From SOIA01 sp964348015 (lineage in GTDB: Bacteria > Acidobacteriota > Aminicenantia > Aminicenantales > Aminicenantaceae): 45,421 bases of DNA. The stretch lies in assembly GCA_964348015.1 (NCBI GenBank), contig CAYGBC010000063.1, forward strand, positions 1 to 45,421, written 5' to 3'. The notes beneath the pieces were generated by a model that was given only the letters and a program-made list of their open reading frames with translations, was not told the origin of the DNA and did no database searches. Of this stretch, positions 7,118 to 16,102 are shown in pieces; within the stretch, counting starts at the first letter, position 1, and each line of letters opens with the position of its first letter. A program made the position numbers and the translations under genes.

Positions 7118-9442
7118 TCAGCGCGTGCTGCGGCTGACCTCTAAGGAATCCTTCGAAATGACGACCTTGTTCCGGCCTGTGTTCTTGGCTTTGAACAGAG
7201 CCTTGTCGGCGAGAATGGTCAGATCCGTGGCGACTTTCTCGTAGTTTGTCGGGTAGACGCGGCTTCCGTTTCTGGTCGGCCTGATTTCCGAGTAATAGCA
7301 GTGAGCCACCCCCAGGCTTATTGTCTTGTGGACGATGGCGGATTTAGGTTTGAATTTTACGGAATGGACGTATTTCCGGAGCCTTTCGGCCACGACCGCT
7401 GCTTCTTCGGAGTTGATCCCGGGAAGAATAATCACGAATTCGTCTCCTCCGAATCGCGCGGCCCAGTCCATGTCCTTGCGGATGACGTGGGATATCACCT
7501 TGGCGGTCTCCTTCAGGACCTCGTCTCCTTCCAGGTGGAGATACATGTCGTTGTACTGCTTGAAGTCGTCGATATCGATCATGATCAGCGAGAGGGCACT
7601 TCTCCACCTCTCAGCGGTTTTGATCTCGTCGGGCAGATTCTGGTTGAAGTATCTTCTGTTGAAGAGCCCTGTGAGCTCGTCTGTGACAGAGAGGCGCTTG
7701 ACCTCCTGCTCCAGCTTTTTTCTTTCCGTGATGTCTTCGATAACCGTGTCGTAGTAGAGGAGTTTTCCGGATTTGTCTCTGATTGCGGCCGAGGTGATGG
7801 AGGCCCAGAAAGACTCTCCGTCCTCGCGCATCAGGGTGAAATCTTCGTTCCTGACAATGCCTTTATCCTCGAGCTCAGCGAGGAAGTTTTTGTAGTCTTC
7901 CGGGTTTTCGTAGAGGTCGGTCTTGTTCACGTTGAGGAATTTCGCCGCGTCCGCGTACCCGAACATCTCCACGACAGCCGGGTTGGCTTCGAGGATCTTT
8001 CCTTTGGGAGTTGCCCGGAAGATCCCGATCTTGATGTTGTTCACCAGCTCGCGGTACTTTTCCTCGGATTCACTGATTTTTGAGGCGAGCTTGTGCTTCT
8101 GGATGATCTCGGAGATCAGGTTGGCGAATATCTCCAGCGGACGGACGGTCTCCTCTGTGGGGACCAGCCCGCTCTTGGAGTCGTCCACGGATATGATACC
8201 GATCAGCTCTCCTTTTGTATCGCGCATGGCGACAAGAAGGTTGTCGTCTTTATGCCAGCGCCCTTCCTTCTCCGGATAGGATTTATCTCCGGGGATGAAG
8301 GCTTTCTTGTCCAGGATGTTCTTCATCTTGTGGGGGATGTAGCAGGACTGGTCTCCGATCTTGATCCCCTTCTCAAAGTACTTCAGGTATTTCTCCTTGG
8401 GCATCTGGACCTTCTGGATTCGGTTGAAATCCGCCTCTTTGATTCCTCTGTACCCGATGATTTCCCTGTACGGGGATTTCTCCGTGAAAAAGGAAATGAG
8501 CACACGTTCATAGTCTGATATGTCCACGACCGCCTGGGAGATGCGTTCGAAAAGCTCTCCCTCTTTCTCGATGGAAAGGATATCCGCGGATATCGAGGAG
8601 AACCTTTCCATCTGGCGGAGCATCTCGTCGACCTTATCTCTGGCTTTCTGGCTCTCTGTGATGTCCGTGTACATGGTCACAGCTATGGATTCCTGCCCGG
8701 GGAAGACAGCGGGAAAGATATGGCAGAGGACATGCTTTTGTTCTCCTTTCTTCGTGGTGATAATCCATTCCTTTTTCGGAGAAGACCTGCGGTTATTGAT
8801 GGTGTTCTTCAGGAGTTTTTTAAAATCTTTCTCGTCTTTTTCAGAAAAGATTATCCCCTTGAGGTTTTTTCCTTTGACAAGCTTTGCAGAATACCCGAAG
8901 AGCTTTTCGGAGAAGCGGTTCCAGTAGACGACTTCACCTTTGACGTTGTATCCTTGAATAGCGATGTTTGTCGCTGTGTCCAGAGTGGATTTGAAGCCGG
9001 TTTTGGCTTTCTCGACTTCCTTATACAGGTGGTTGATCTGGTTGAGCGCTTTCTTGCGTTTGGAGATATCTCTGGCGATGCCCTGTAGCTCCACGACTTT
9101 TCCGCTTGAGTCCTTGCGCCTTTCGATGTGGATTTCCAGAGGAATTTGTTTTCCGTTCTGGCTGACGACTTCGATATCCAGGAGGGGTATGGATTTGCCT
9201 TTGAAATCATTCTGGAAGAATTTCTTAACGGATTCTTTATACGGAGGAGCGGCGATCTTGTGCAGGCTGGTTTTCAGGAGCTTGGAGACGGGAATCCCTG
9301 TGATTTTTTGCGCGGTTTTGTTAACGAAGAGAAAGTTGCCCTTCAGGTCAACGGAGAAAACGATATCGGGAGCATTGTCCAGAAAAGACCTGTAGTGCTT
9401 TTCTGCCAGCTTGGGAGCGTCTTTCACGGTGTCAGGTTTCAT
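7118..9442 (-). CDS. PAS-PAS-GAF-PAS-GGDEF diguanylate cyclase
   Basis: A 774-residue soluble sensor protein that should make c-di-GMP from two GTP. Domains in order: PAS ~17-130 (FLDNAPDIVFSVDLKGNFLF), PAS ~150-265, GAF ~285-455 (GIISVDDSKSG), PAS ~465-580 (with the PAC end GKLLYYDTVIEDITERKK) and GGDEF ~590-760. The active site reads GGDEF at 665-669, and FKQYNDMYLHLEGDEVL precedes it as in active cyclases. At the place of the inhibitory RxxD site, five residues before GGDEF, the sequence is KDMD with an Arg just before it, so product inhibition is doubtful. No membrane helix is seen. It is the only c-di-GMP-making protein in the window, and two HD-GYP-like proteins lie about 10 kb away. 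Confidence 0.93.
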   Translation of the reverse strand: MKPDTVKDAPKLAEKHYRSFLDNAPDIVFSVDLKGNFLFVNKTAQKITGIPVSKLLKTSLHKIAAPPYKESVKKFFQNDFKGKSIPLLDIEVVSQNGKQIPLEIHIERRKDSSGKVVELQGIARDISKRKKALNQINHLYKEVEKAKTGFKSTLDTATNIAIQGYNVKGEVVYWNRFSEKLFGYSAKLVKGKNLKGIIFSEKDEKDFKKLLKNTINNRRSSPKKEWIITTKKGEQKHVLCHIFPAVFPGQESIAVTMYTDITESQKARDKVDEMLRQMERFSSISADILSIEKEGELFERISQAVVDISDYERVLISFFTEKSPYREIIGYRGIKEADFNRIQKVQMPKEKYLKYFEKGIKIGDQSCYIPHKMKNILDKKAFIPGDKSYPEKEGRWHKDDNLLVAMRDTKGELIGIISVDDSKSGLVPTEETVRPLEIFANLISEIIQKHKLASKISESEEKYRELVNNIKIGIFRATPKGKILEANPAVVEMFGYADAAKFLNVNKTDLYENPEDYKNFLAELEDKGIVRNEDFTLMREDGESFWASITSAAIRDKSGKLLYYDTVIEDITERKKLEQEVKRLSVTDELTGLFNRRYFNQNLPDEIKTAERWRSALSLIMIDIDDFKQYNDMYLHLEGDEVLKETAKVISHVIRKDMDWAARFGGDEFVIILPGINSEEAAVVAERLRKYVHSVKFKPKSAIVHKTISLGVAHCYYSEIRPTRNGSRVYPTNYEKVATDLTILADKALFKAKNTGRNKVVISKDSLEVSRSTR

Positions 9443-9685
9443 GGTTCTTCGATCGATTGATGCACGTTTTTTTTAAGTCAGGCAAAGTTATCCAATAAAT
9501 TCTTTTACTCAGGGAGAGAGTACTTGAATTCCTCAGATTAGTAAATAACCTACCAGGGTGAATTGGGTGGTGATTTATTCCCGAATTTATCACCGTTTTG
9601 GCGGATTTATATCACCTTTTGCGGTTACCCAATGACGTTCTGCGGGAATAAAATCCCGGAGAGTGGAAAGGATTTGTCGGTGTCT

Positions 9686-10237
9686 TTAATTTTGCCGGTA
9701 GGGAATCCAGATTTCCGAAGTCAAGTCTTCGGGCTTTGTATCCGGAGTGGGATTCACCAGGTATCTTTCCAGCACCGGACCTGCCTGGACCAATCCTTTT
9801 TTCTCCATCCATTCCATCATCTTGGCGATGGTTTTTCCTGTATCTTCATAAGCCCCCTTATGGATAGCTGAGACCACGTTCGTGATATTCCATACTTTTT
9901 TCTTGAGCGGTTCATCGACATTGAGGGTAACATCGATGGGAAATCCGATTTCCCATTCCAGGTCATCTGGTTTCACTATTTCCGGACTGTTGTAGTAGAC
10001 TCCGATCATCGGTCCGGTAGGGAATATGTTCCGGCTCTGGGTGGTGAACATCAGCTTTTGAATCACGTTTTCGATCTCTGTGAAAGGCCCCTTATGAGGA
10101 ATACAGCAGTAGGAGAAGGGAGAGACTTCTTTCATTTGGATGTTTTCGGACTGGGCGGCATTGAGCGGTGGGACGGCCAGAGCTGCCGAAGCCAATAGAA
10201 AAAACAGGAACGTTGGGATAACTTGTGTTTTTTTCAA
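9686..10237 (-). CDS. Exported GyrI-like small-molecule-binding protein
   Basis: A 183-residue protein. It begins at TTG (10235-10237), supported by AAAGGAGGG 5 nt upstream. A signal peptide covers residues 1-~28 (hydrophobic FLFFLLASAALAV, cleavage near LNA-A). The rest matches the GyrI-like/AraC effector-binding fold: IPHKGPFTEIENVIQKL (~47-63), a central FPTGPMIGVYYNSP segment (~72-85), WEIGFPIDV (~95-103), and the second repeat with IHKGAYEDTGKTIAKMMEWM ending YLVNPTPDT and EIWIPYR. This domain usually sits in the cytoplasm, as part of regulators or alone; here it is predicted in the periplasm, where it may bind a hydrophobic or cationic ligand. A 10-bp inverted repeat lies in its leader. 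Confidence 0.8.
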   Translation of the reverse strand: MKKTQVIPTFLFFLLASAALAVPPLNAAQSENIQMKEVSPFSYCCIPHKGPFTEIENVIQKLMFTTQSRNIFPTGPMIGVYYNSPEIVKPDDLEWEIGFPIDVTLNVDEPLKKKVWNITNVVSAIHKGAYEDTGKTIAKMMEWMEKKGLVQAGPVLERYLVNPTPDTKPEDLTSEIWIPYRQN

Positions 10238-10267
10238 TGTAACCCTCCTTTAAAAAATGATCGCCTC

Positions 10268-10298
10268 TCTTGATTTTGTGTCCCGTTGAAAATCAAGA
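10268..10298. promoter_or_regulatory. 10-bp inverted repeat in front of the GyrI-like gene
   Basis: Arms TCTTGATTTT (10268-10277) and AAAATCAAGA (10289-10298) are perfect complements separated by 11 nt. The site is 31 bp upstream of the GyrI-like start and 72 bp past the stop of the S9 peptidase gene on the same strand. With no U-tract after it, an operator or leader hairpin is as likely as a terminator. Confidence 0.45.
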
Positions 10299-10369
10299 CT
10301 GTGCAGTTATGACGCTGTGATTTCTCTTAAATATCAGTATTGGGTTAATTTTTCAAGAATGCTTTTTGT

Positions 10370-13003
10370 CTATTTTTCGGGGTAGAGAGAGCTCCACCAT
10401 TCCGGTTGGTTTTTGAGCCATTTGTCGAACCAGGCCAGGATCGTCTTTGTCCAGATTTTTCTCTTGCTGTAGTTCATGATGTGGTGGTCCTGGTCATCAA
10501 TCTGAATGTATTCCACCTCCCGGCCGAGAAGCTTGAGCGCAGTGAAGAGCTGGGTGCTTTCGCCGGGCGGCACGTTGGTGTCTCGGGCGCCGTGGAGAAG
10601 CAGGAGCGGACTCGAGATTTTATCCGCGTTGAACAGCGCGCTCTGGTTCACGTAGATGTCTTTCCGGTTCCAGGGAAAGCTGTTGGCCGTGGCGTAGGCC
10701 GAATAGGCGTATCCCCAGTAACCTTCGCCCCAGTAGCTGGAGATCGAGCTGATTCCGGCGTGGGCGATGGCTGCGGAGAAGAGGTTGGTCCGGGTCAAAA
10801 TGAGCATGGTCATGAACCCGCCGTAGGAGGCCCCCATGCATCCGACGCGCTTGGGATCGACAAAACGATGCGCGTCCAGGAACTGTCTCACGCCGTCGAT
10901 GATCTCATCCGCCACAACCAGACCCCAGTCGTTCACATGGAGAGAAGAAAACTCCTGCCCGAAACCCGTAGCGCCGCTTGGCTGGAGGACGTAGACGATA
11001 TATCCGTTCGCCGCATACAGGTTTTTAGGGTAGCGCCCCCCGAATTCCCTGGTGACAGGGGATGTTCCTCCATAGTAGTAGACGATGCAGGGATATTTTT
11101 GTGATTTCTTAAAACCGGGCGGATAATAGACTCGTCCGTCGATCCACCGGCCCTTCGCATTCTTGAACCTCCAAGGCTTGACATCTCCGAATCTGACCTC
11201 GGCAAAGTCCATCTGGCCGGGATCATCGAGGAGGCTGCATTTCTTTTTTTCGAGGTCCAGAAAAAACGCTTTCGGGGGAGAGGCGGCACTCGAGCCGATG
11301 GTAACGGCAAAAGGCCTGTTATCTGCGATGTCGATCCAATGGATAACTTCAGCACCGCACGGGATATGAGAAAAACCGGCTTCCTGGATGTCGTACTTAA
11401 AGAGCTGGCGATAGGAGCGGTCAGTGGCGGTAAAATAGATGCTGTCGCCCGTCTGACTCCAGAAAGCCTGGCTGATTGAAGGGTCAAAATTCCGGGATAT
11501 CGACCTGGCTCTTCCGGTTTGGAGGTCCAGAAGGTAAGCCTGTCTGTCGTATTCGTTGGGAATGGTGTTCTTCGGGACGTTGCGGCCGATTTCTCCGAAT
11601 ACGGAGGGTCCTCCGAGAACGAGAAGTTCTTTTCCGCTCGGGCTCCACTGGGCGCTTCCGAACCATGCTCCTTTCCAGAGCATATTCGCATCGAGCGTTG
11701 CAAGGTCGAGTGTATAGAGTTCTGTTTTCGAGTAAGGACGTTCGGAGTAATCGACGACAGACCGCGTGAACAGGAGGCTTTTTCCGTCAGGACTGATGCT
11801 GTTGAAGTATGTCGACAGCTCTCCGGCGGTCAGCCTTTGCCGCATTCCGCCGGGAACGGTCAGCTTGTACAGGTAGCTTCGGTCCCTCCAGTTGGGCTGG
11901 CGGTCCGCCATGTTCTGGAACCTTTTGACGCCTTTTGTGTCCGGCTTTCCTTTTTCTTTTATCGAATAGACGATGAAGCTTCCGTCCGGACTCCAGACAT
12001 GGCGGCCCAGGTCCTGGATATCTTTGAGGATGGGAAAAGAAGTTCCGGCTTCTAAGTTCACGATCCACAGGGTGGCACCCGAGTTCCTGCGGCTCGTGTA
12101 GGAGAATATTTTCCCGAAAGGGGCCCAGTTCACAGACGAGATCGACATGCCGCCGCGGAAGGTGTGGAGCAGGCGTCCCTCAGGAAGCGTGTAGATCTCG
12201 AGCCAGGACTCTGACCTGTCGCTGGGCGGGAGGGTCTTCCGTTTGGTGAGGGCGGCAAGAGTTCCGTCCGCAGAGATCGAGGCTTCGGTGACCTTGGGGC
12301 CGTCGAGGAGATGCGTGATGGTCATCGTCTCCTCAGGGGAAAGAGTGAGCGTGGGAGGAGGAGAAGCGTAGCCTTCGTTAAAGGATAGAGCGGCCTCGAC
12401 CGTCCAGTCAGAGCCGGATGCGGGGTCGAATACGGTCTTGACCAGGATGAGATGTTTTCCGTTCTCGAGGATCAGGTCCGCCGATGCGCTTTTCCCCCTT
12501 GGCGATGGCTCTCCTTCTTCATGCACCTCTGATCTTGTTTTTTTCGTCACCTTATTCCCATCCACATAAACCTGGAAGAGCTGAGGGCTCACCACCGTGA
12601 TTCTGGCTGTCGTCCACCGGGTTACCTCCACGTAGACTCCGAGGTAGGCTGTCGAGGGAGCGTCTGGGTTCTGATTGAATTGGATTCCCCTTTTTCCGGC
12701 ATCGACTTTTTTCCATTGCGCCGTCACTCCATCATGCAAGCTGAAGCGAGCCCCGGCTTTAGGCTTGAACTGAGATGTGTCCATCTCCTCAAAATCGAGA
12801 AGCTCGTCTAATGGGTAGCCCTTTTTTCCGTCGTCATGGAATGCGGGGAGCGGCGTGGGGAATGGGCCGAGCACCAGCCAGGAGGTGATGAGCAGCTCCC
12901 GGTCAGGCTTTTCGGCCTCTTGTGTTGAAACGGACGCCGGGAATATGATGAAAATCAACAGCAGAGCTGCGGCTGAAGATGTGAGGATTCTGTTTGTTTT
13001 CAT
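10370..13003 (-). CDS. Exported S9 family prolyl-oligopeptidase-type peptidase
   Basis: An 877-residue protein with a signal peptide (1-~27, ending SVSTQEA). An N-terminal beta-rich module (~30-220) follows, then a WD40/TolB-like propeller (~225-580; repeats such as VNWAPFGKIFSYTSRR and VWSPDGSFIVYS) and an alpha/beta hydrolase domain (~600-865). The catalytic triad is readable: Ser726 in GASYGG, Asp808 in HGARDTNVPP and His840 (or 841) in DQDHHIM. The family cleaves short peptides, often after proline or as dipeptidyl-/acylaminoacyl-peptidases. The extra N-terminal part resembles the PA14/sugar-binding-like heads of large secreted S9 enzymes, but I cannot define it. AAGGAGAG precedes the ATG. 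It probably degrades peptides in the periplasm, together with the next S9 gene on the same strand 241 bp upstream. Confidence 0.9.
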   Translation of the reverse strand: MKTNRILTSSAAALLLIFIIFPASVSTQEAEKPDRELLITSWLVLGPFPTPLPAFHDDGKKGYPLDELLDFEEMDTSQFKPKAGARFSLHDGVTAQWKKVDAGKRGIQFNQNPDAPSTAYLGVYVEVTRWTTARITVVSPQLFQVYVDGNKVTKKTRSEVHEEGEPSPRGKSASADLILENGKHLILVKTVFDPASGSDWTVEAALSFNEGYASPPPTLTLSPEETMTITHLLDGPKVTEASISADGTLAALTKRKTLPPSDRSESWLEIYTLPEGRLLHTFRGGMSISSVNWAPFGKIFSYTSRRNSGATLWIVNLEAGTSFPILKDIQDLGRHVWSPDGSFIVYSIKEKGKPDTKGVKRFQNMADRQPNWRDRSYLYKLTVPGGMRQRLTAGELSTYFNSISPDGKSLLFTRSVVDYSERPYSKTELYTLDLATLDANMLWKGAWFGSAQWSPSGKELLVLGGPSVFGEIGRNVPKNTIPNEYDRQAYLLDLQTGRARSISRNFDPSISQAFWSQTGDSIYFTATDRSYRQLFKYDIQEAGFSHIPCGAEVIHWIDIADNRPFAVTIGSSAASPPKAFFLDLEKKKCSLLDDPGQMDFAEVRFGDVKPWRFKNAKGRWIDGRVYYPPGFKKSQKYPCIVYYYGGTSPVTREFGGRYPKNLYAANGYIVYVLQPSGATGFGQEFSSLHVNDWGLVVADEIIDGVRQFLDAHRFVDPKRVGCMGASYGGFMTMLILTRTNLFSAAIAHAGISSISSYWGEGYWGYAYSAYATANSFPWNRKDIYVNQSALFNADKISSPLLLLHGARDTNVPPGESTQLFTALKLLGREVEYIQIDDQDHHIMNYSKRKIWTKTILAWFDKWLKNQPEWWSSLYPEK

Positions 13004-13244
13004 GTTCTCTCCTTCATGCCCAGAAATGTTACCATTTTTGGAAGAAGCGTATAAGTGTGGATTTTTTGAGGTGGTGTGCTTTTTGTTTTGGCGTTATCAG
13101 TCTTTTTGTGAGAATCCTGATTCAAAAGCACAATAATTTATTTTAAGCTCATTGCAGGAGCGATTTCAACAGAAAATCAAAATAGGAAATTCTCAAATTG
13201 AGAAATTCGACTTTTTTCTTCTTTCGTGTGTTTCCGGATCTGCT

Positions 13245-15638
13245 CTATTTATTCTTCACGTATTTGTCGAACCACTCGAACATCTCGGCCAGAACGTGGA
13301 GGACTGACTCTCGGGCTCTGTAGCCGTGGCTCTCGTTCGGGAGCATGACCAGCCGCGCGGTGGCCCCGTGTCCTTTCAGCGCATGATAGAGCCTCCGGGA
13401 CTGGACGGGGAATGTTCCGGAGTTGTTGTCCGCTTCCCCGTGGATGAGCAGAATGGGCTCGTTGATCTTGTGGGCGTGCATGAACGGGGAGACTTTGAAG
13501 TAGATTTCTGGAGCCTGCCAGAGGGTTCTCCGCTCGCTCTGGAAGCCGAAGGGTGTGAGCGTCCGGTTGTAAGCTCCGCTCCGGGCAACACCGGCGGCCA
13601 ACAGGTCGCAGTGGGCGAGCAGGTTGGCGGTCATGAAGGCGCCGTAGCTGTGGCCTCCGACACCGACGCGTTCGGGGTCGATAACGCCCATGGAATCCAG
13701 CTTGTCAATAGCCGCTTGAAGGCTGGAGACGATCTGTTCGACAAAAGTGTCGTTCATTGTCTTCGGGTCACCGATGACAGGCATCTGAGCCCCGTCGAGC
13801 AACGCGTATCCCTGCGTCACGAAGAAAAGCTGAGAAGTTCCTCTAAAGAACGTGAAGCGGTGCGGGGAGCCGCGGACCTGTCCGGCCACTCTCCGGTCCT
13901 GGTATTCGCGGGGATATGCCCAGATCACACAGGGCAGTCTTTCCCCTTCTTTATAATCCGGAGGCAGGTACAGGGTCCCGGACAGCTCGACTCCATCCGC
14001 CCGGGTGTATTTGATGAGCTGTTTCTTCAATCCTGTGAGCTGAGGAGCCGGATCCTTAAAGTCGGTGAGAGCTTTTCTCTTTTTCTTCTTAAGGTCATAG
14101 AGGTAGTAATTCGGAGGTTCTGTCTTGGATTCCAATCGCGTGGTGATCTGGTTCCTGGATTTCCCTGTGAAATCCACGAAAAACTCGTAACTGCCTTCGC
14201 TGCACTGGAAAAGTCTTTTCTTTTCCATGGTTTTATAATTCATCATGTCGAGGAAGGGCATGTCCCCTTTGGGAGACGCGCCGCTTCCGGAGAGATAGAT
14301 CCAGTCTTTCTCCTGGAGTATGACATATTCTCCCTTGGGTGTGATTGTGAAGACGGGGCGTCCGGGATCGTTGTACCGGTCCTGAGAGCTGATATCGATG
14401 ACTTTCTTCGGGGCTTGGCTCGGGTCGTCGACATTCACGAAGTAGCTTGTCCGCCATCTCCTCTTCCAGTCGCGTTCCGAGAGGAAGGCCTCGCCTTCAG
14501 ACTGCAGCCAGGAGATTCCGGCATACCGGTGCTTGATCTTCATGATCTCTTTCGGCTCATCCGTGAAAGGAGAGGAAAAGGTCATCAGCTTATCCCGGTG
14601 GGGGACCTGCTTTTCCGGGTCTCCTTCATCCAGGGCCTCGACCCAGACAAGCGTAGCGGGTTTGAGAGCCCTCCACTGGACTGACCTCCGTCCTGTGGGG
14701 ACTCCCCTGATCGGGACCTCGTCCTGGAGAGGGAGGTCGGCAAAGAGATGGACGAGATTCCCGTCCCTGTCCCAGATCTCCAGGGAATGAGGGAATCGGT
14801 AGTAAGGGACACTAAAGGAGTAAGGCTCTTTGACCCTGTAGACCATCAGAAGTTTTCCGTCCGGGGAAGGATCGGCGTAGAGATAGACTCCAGGCTTTCC
14901 GATCTTCTTGCTCTTGCCGGTGGCGATGTCTATTTCGTGGATCTGGGAAGTGGCGTAGTATTTGAACAAATCAGCGTCGTGCGGAGTTTGGAGGAGGTCC
15001 TGGTAGGTTCTGACTTTTGCGAACCGCCCGGCCGTTTCCTGAATGTTGGGTCCGACGGGGACCTCGGATTTTTTCGGAGGAGCGCCCCGGTCTTCCAGTA
15101 GGGCGTAAACCAGAAGGCGGTTGCCCGGAAGCCAGGAGTAGCCGGAACTCACCGTGGAATTGAGGATTGGGCCGGTGAGCGCTTTGGCCTCTCCTGTTTG
15201 AGCATCAGCCACCCACAGCTCGAACCCGGTGTCGGTCAACCTGGAAAAAGCCAGCCATTTTCCGTCGATGGACCACCGGGAAGAACCAAATTTTGATTCT
15301 TTAGGAAGAGCGACGCGCGTTTTTTTGCCGTCTTTTATCGAGAGAATAGTGAATCCGGTGTAAAACGTTGTCTGCTGGCGGCTGTTGTAATTCGGAGTGA
15401 TTCGCGTGCCGGCAAGCCTGAGCAGCGGCTGTGCCATGTAAGCGATCGAGGGCATGGATTCGTACTCGGAGAGCAGCATCAGGTCTCCTGTTGGATTTGT
15501 GCTCGCTCGAGGCGTGGGCGGGGCATCGACGATGTCGATCACTTCTTTCGGCGGGAGCTTATAAGGCTCCTGGGCGAAAAGAGTGAGGCTGAATACAAAG
15601 GCAAAAATCATAAAAATGACTGGAATGGTTTTTCTCAT
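13245..15638 (-). CDS. Exported S9 peptidase, S9D (glutamyl endopeptidase-like)
   Basis: A 797-residue protein with a signal peptide (1-~22, ending LTLFAQEP). A seven-bladed propeller (~30-510) follows, then an alpha/beta hydrolase domain (~530-795). The triad is Ser664 in GGHSYGAFMTANLLAH, Asp737 in HGEADNNSG and His771 in NESHGY. The GGHSYGAFMTANLLAH segment and the IVDAPPTPRAS start of the mature protein are, from memory, typical of subfamily S9D, which includes the plant plastid glutamyl endopeptidase. It is not a close paralogue of the 10370-13003 enzyme. AGGAGG lies 6 nt before the ATG and a possible promoter lies at 15686-15715. It likely acts on peptides in the periplasm. Confidence 0.9.
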   Translation of the reverse strand: MRKTIPVIFMIFAFVFSLTLFAQEPYKLPPKEVIDIVDAPPTPRASTNPTGDLMLLSEYESMPSIAYMAQPLLRLAGTRITPNYNSRQQTTFYTGFTILSIKDGKKTRVALPKESKFGSSRWSIDGKWLAFSRLTDTGFELWVADAQTGEAKALTGPILNSTVSSGYSWLPGNRLLVYALLEDRGAPPKKSEVPVGPNIQETAGRFAKVRTYQDLLQTPHDADLFKYYATSQIHEIDIATGKSKKIGKPGVYLYADPSPDGKLLMVYRVKEPYSFSVPYYRFPHSLEIWDRDGNLVHLFADLPLQDEVPIRGVPTGRRSVQWRALKPATLVWVEALDEGDPEKQVPHRDKLMTFSSPFTDEPKEIMKIKHRYAGISWLQSEGEAFLSERDWKRRWRTSYFVNVDDPSQAPKKVIDISSQDRYNDPGRPVFTITPKGEYVILQEKDWIYLSGSGASPKGDMPFLDMMNYKTMEKKRLFQCSEGSYEFFVDFTGKSRNQITTRLESKTEPPNYYLYDLKKKKRKALTDFKDPAPQLTGLKKQLIKYTRADGVELSGTLYLPPDYKEGERLPCVIWAYPREYQDRRVAGQVRGSPHRFTFFRGTSQLFFVTQGYALLDGAQMPVIGDPKTMNDTFVEQIVSSLQAAIDKLDSMGVIDPERVGVGGHSYGAFMTANLLAHCDLLAAGVARSGAYNRTLTPFGFQSERRTLWQAPEIYFKVSPFMHAHKINEPILLIHGEADNNSGTFPVQSRRLYHALKGHGATARLVMLPNESHGYRARESVLHVLAEMFEWFDKYVKNK

Positions 15639-15685
15639 AATTTTCCTCCTGGTGATGTGGATTTTCTCATGTTCGGAGTTTTCTA

Positions 15686-15715
15686 AATATACACCAATCG
15701 ATTCAGCAATTTCAA
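15686..15715 (-). promoter_or_regulatory. Possible promoter of the S9D peptidase gene
   Basis: On the minus strand TTGAAA (15710-15715), an 18-bp spacer and TATATT (15686-15691), 48 bp before the start codon. Hexamers are good, but the spacer is one base longer than ideal. Confidence 0.45.
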
Positions 15716-16057
15716 TCGAATTCAGGATGGATTTTCTCCGATTTTTCTCTGCTTGAATACATCGTTTAACATGTTTAAATTCATGTAGATAAGGATGCGA
15801 GGGGTCGTGGCGGGGATTTTTTTATGTTATTTTCGTTTTTTTAGGATTCCCCTTTAGGGGGGGAAAAAGGGGGTGAAATATCCTCCTCCGATTCACCCTT
15901 GGAGAGGATTGATTATGTTCGAAGAATTTATGATAGAATGGAGCATGTTCGAGGATAAAGGCGAAGGAAAGAGGCGGGGTTAGTTAATCCCCAGAGGGAT
16001 GCCTCAGGGGGAGCCTCGGGATTTTATGATCGAGGAGAACTGTTTTTAAAAGAGACA

Positions 16058-16087
16058 TTGTCAATGCGAGAAAAATATTGTTAATAT
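16058..16087 (+). promoter_or_regulatory. Possible promoter of the first HEAT/HD-GYP unit
   Basis: TTGTCA (16058-16063), an 18-bp spacer and TAATAT (16082-16087). The predicted start of transcription is about 10 nt before the ATG at 16103, leaving only AAAAAGGGG as a short leader with its ribosome site. Confidence 0.45.
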
Positions 16088-16102
16088 AGAGAAAAAGGGG
16101 AA

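Larger units (their letters stand above)
15639..16102. other. Divergent intergenic region with promoters and a doubtful 22-codon frame
   Basis: This 464-bp gap separates the S9D gene from the first HEAT/HD unit. It holds a leftward promoter (15686-15715), a rightward promoter (16058-16087) and G/C-run hairpin motifs near 15847-15885 (CCCCTTTAGGGG) and 15975-16015. There is also a frame at 15915-15983 (+) encoding 22 residues (MFEEFMIEWSMF...) behind GGAGAGG. The frame could be a leader peptide but has no other support, so I do not call it a gene. Confidence 0.4.

Noticed and set aside
13326..14684. Open frame of 452 codons on the plus strand
   Set aside because: Antisense to the S9D peptidase, whose triad and propeller repeats are intact. 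No domain is recognisable in the antisense translation.
15915..15983. 22-codon frame before the first HEAT gene
   Set aside because: It has a possible ribosome site but no hydrophobic, charged or repeated pattern suggesting a leader peptide, and ends 120 bp before the HEAT gene.
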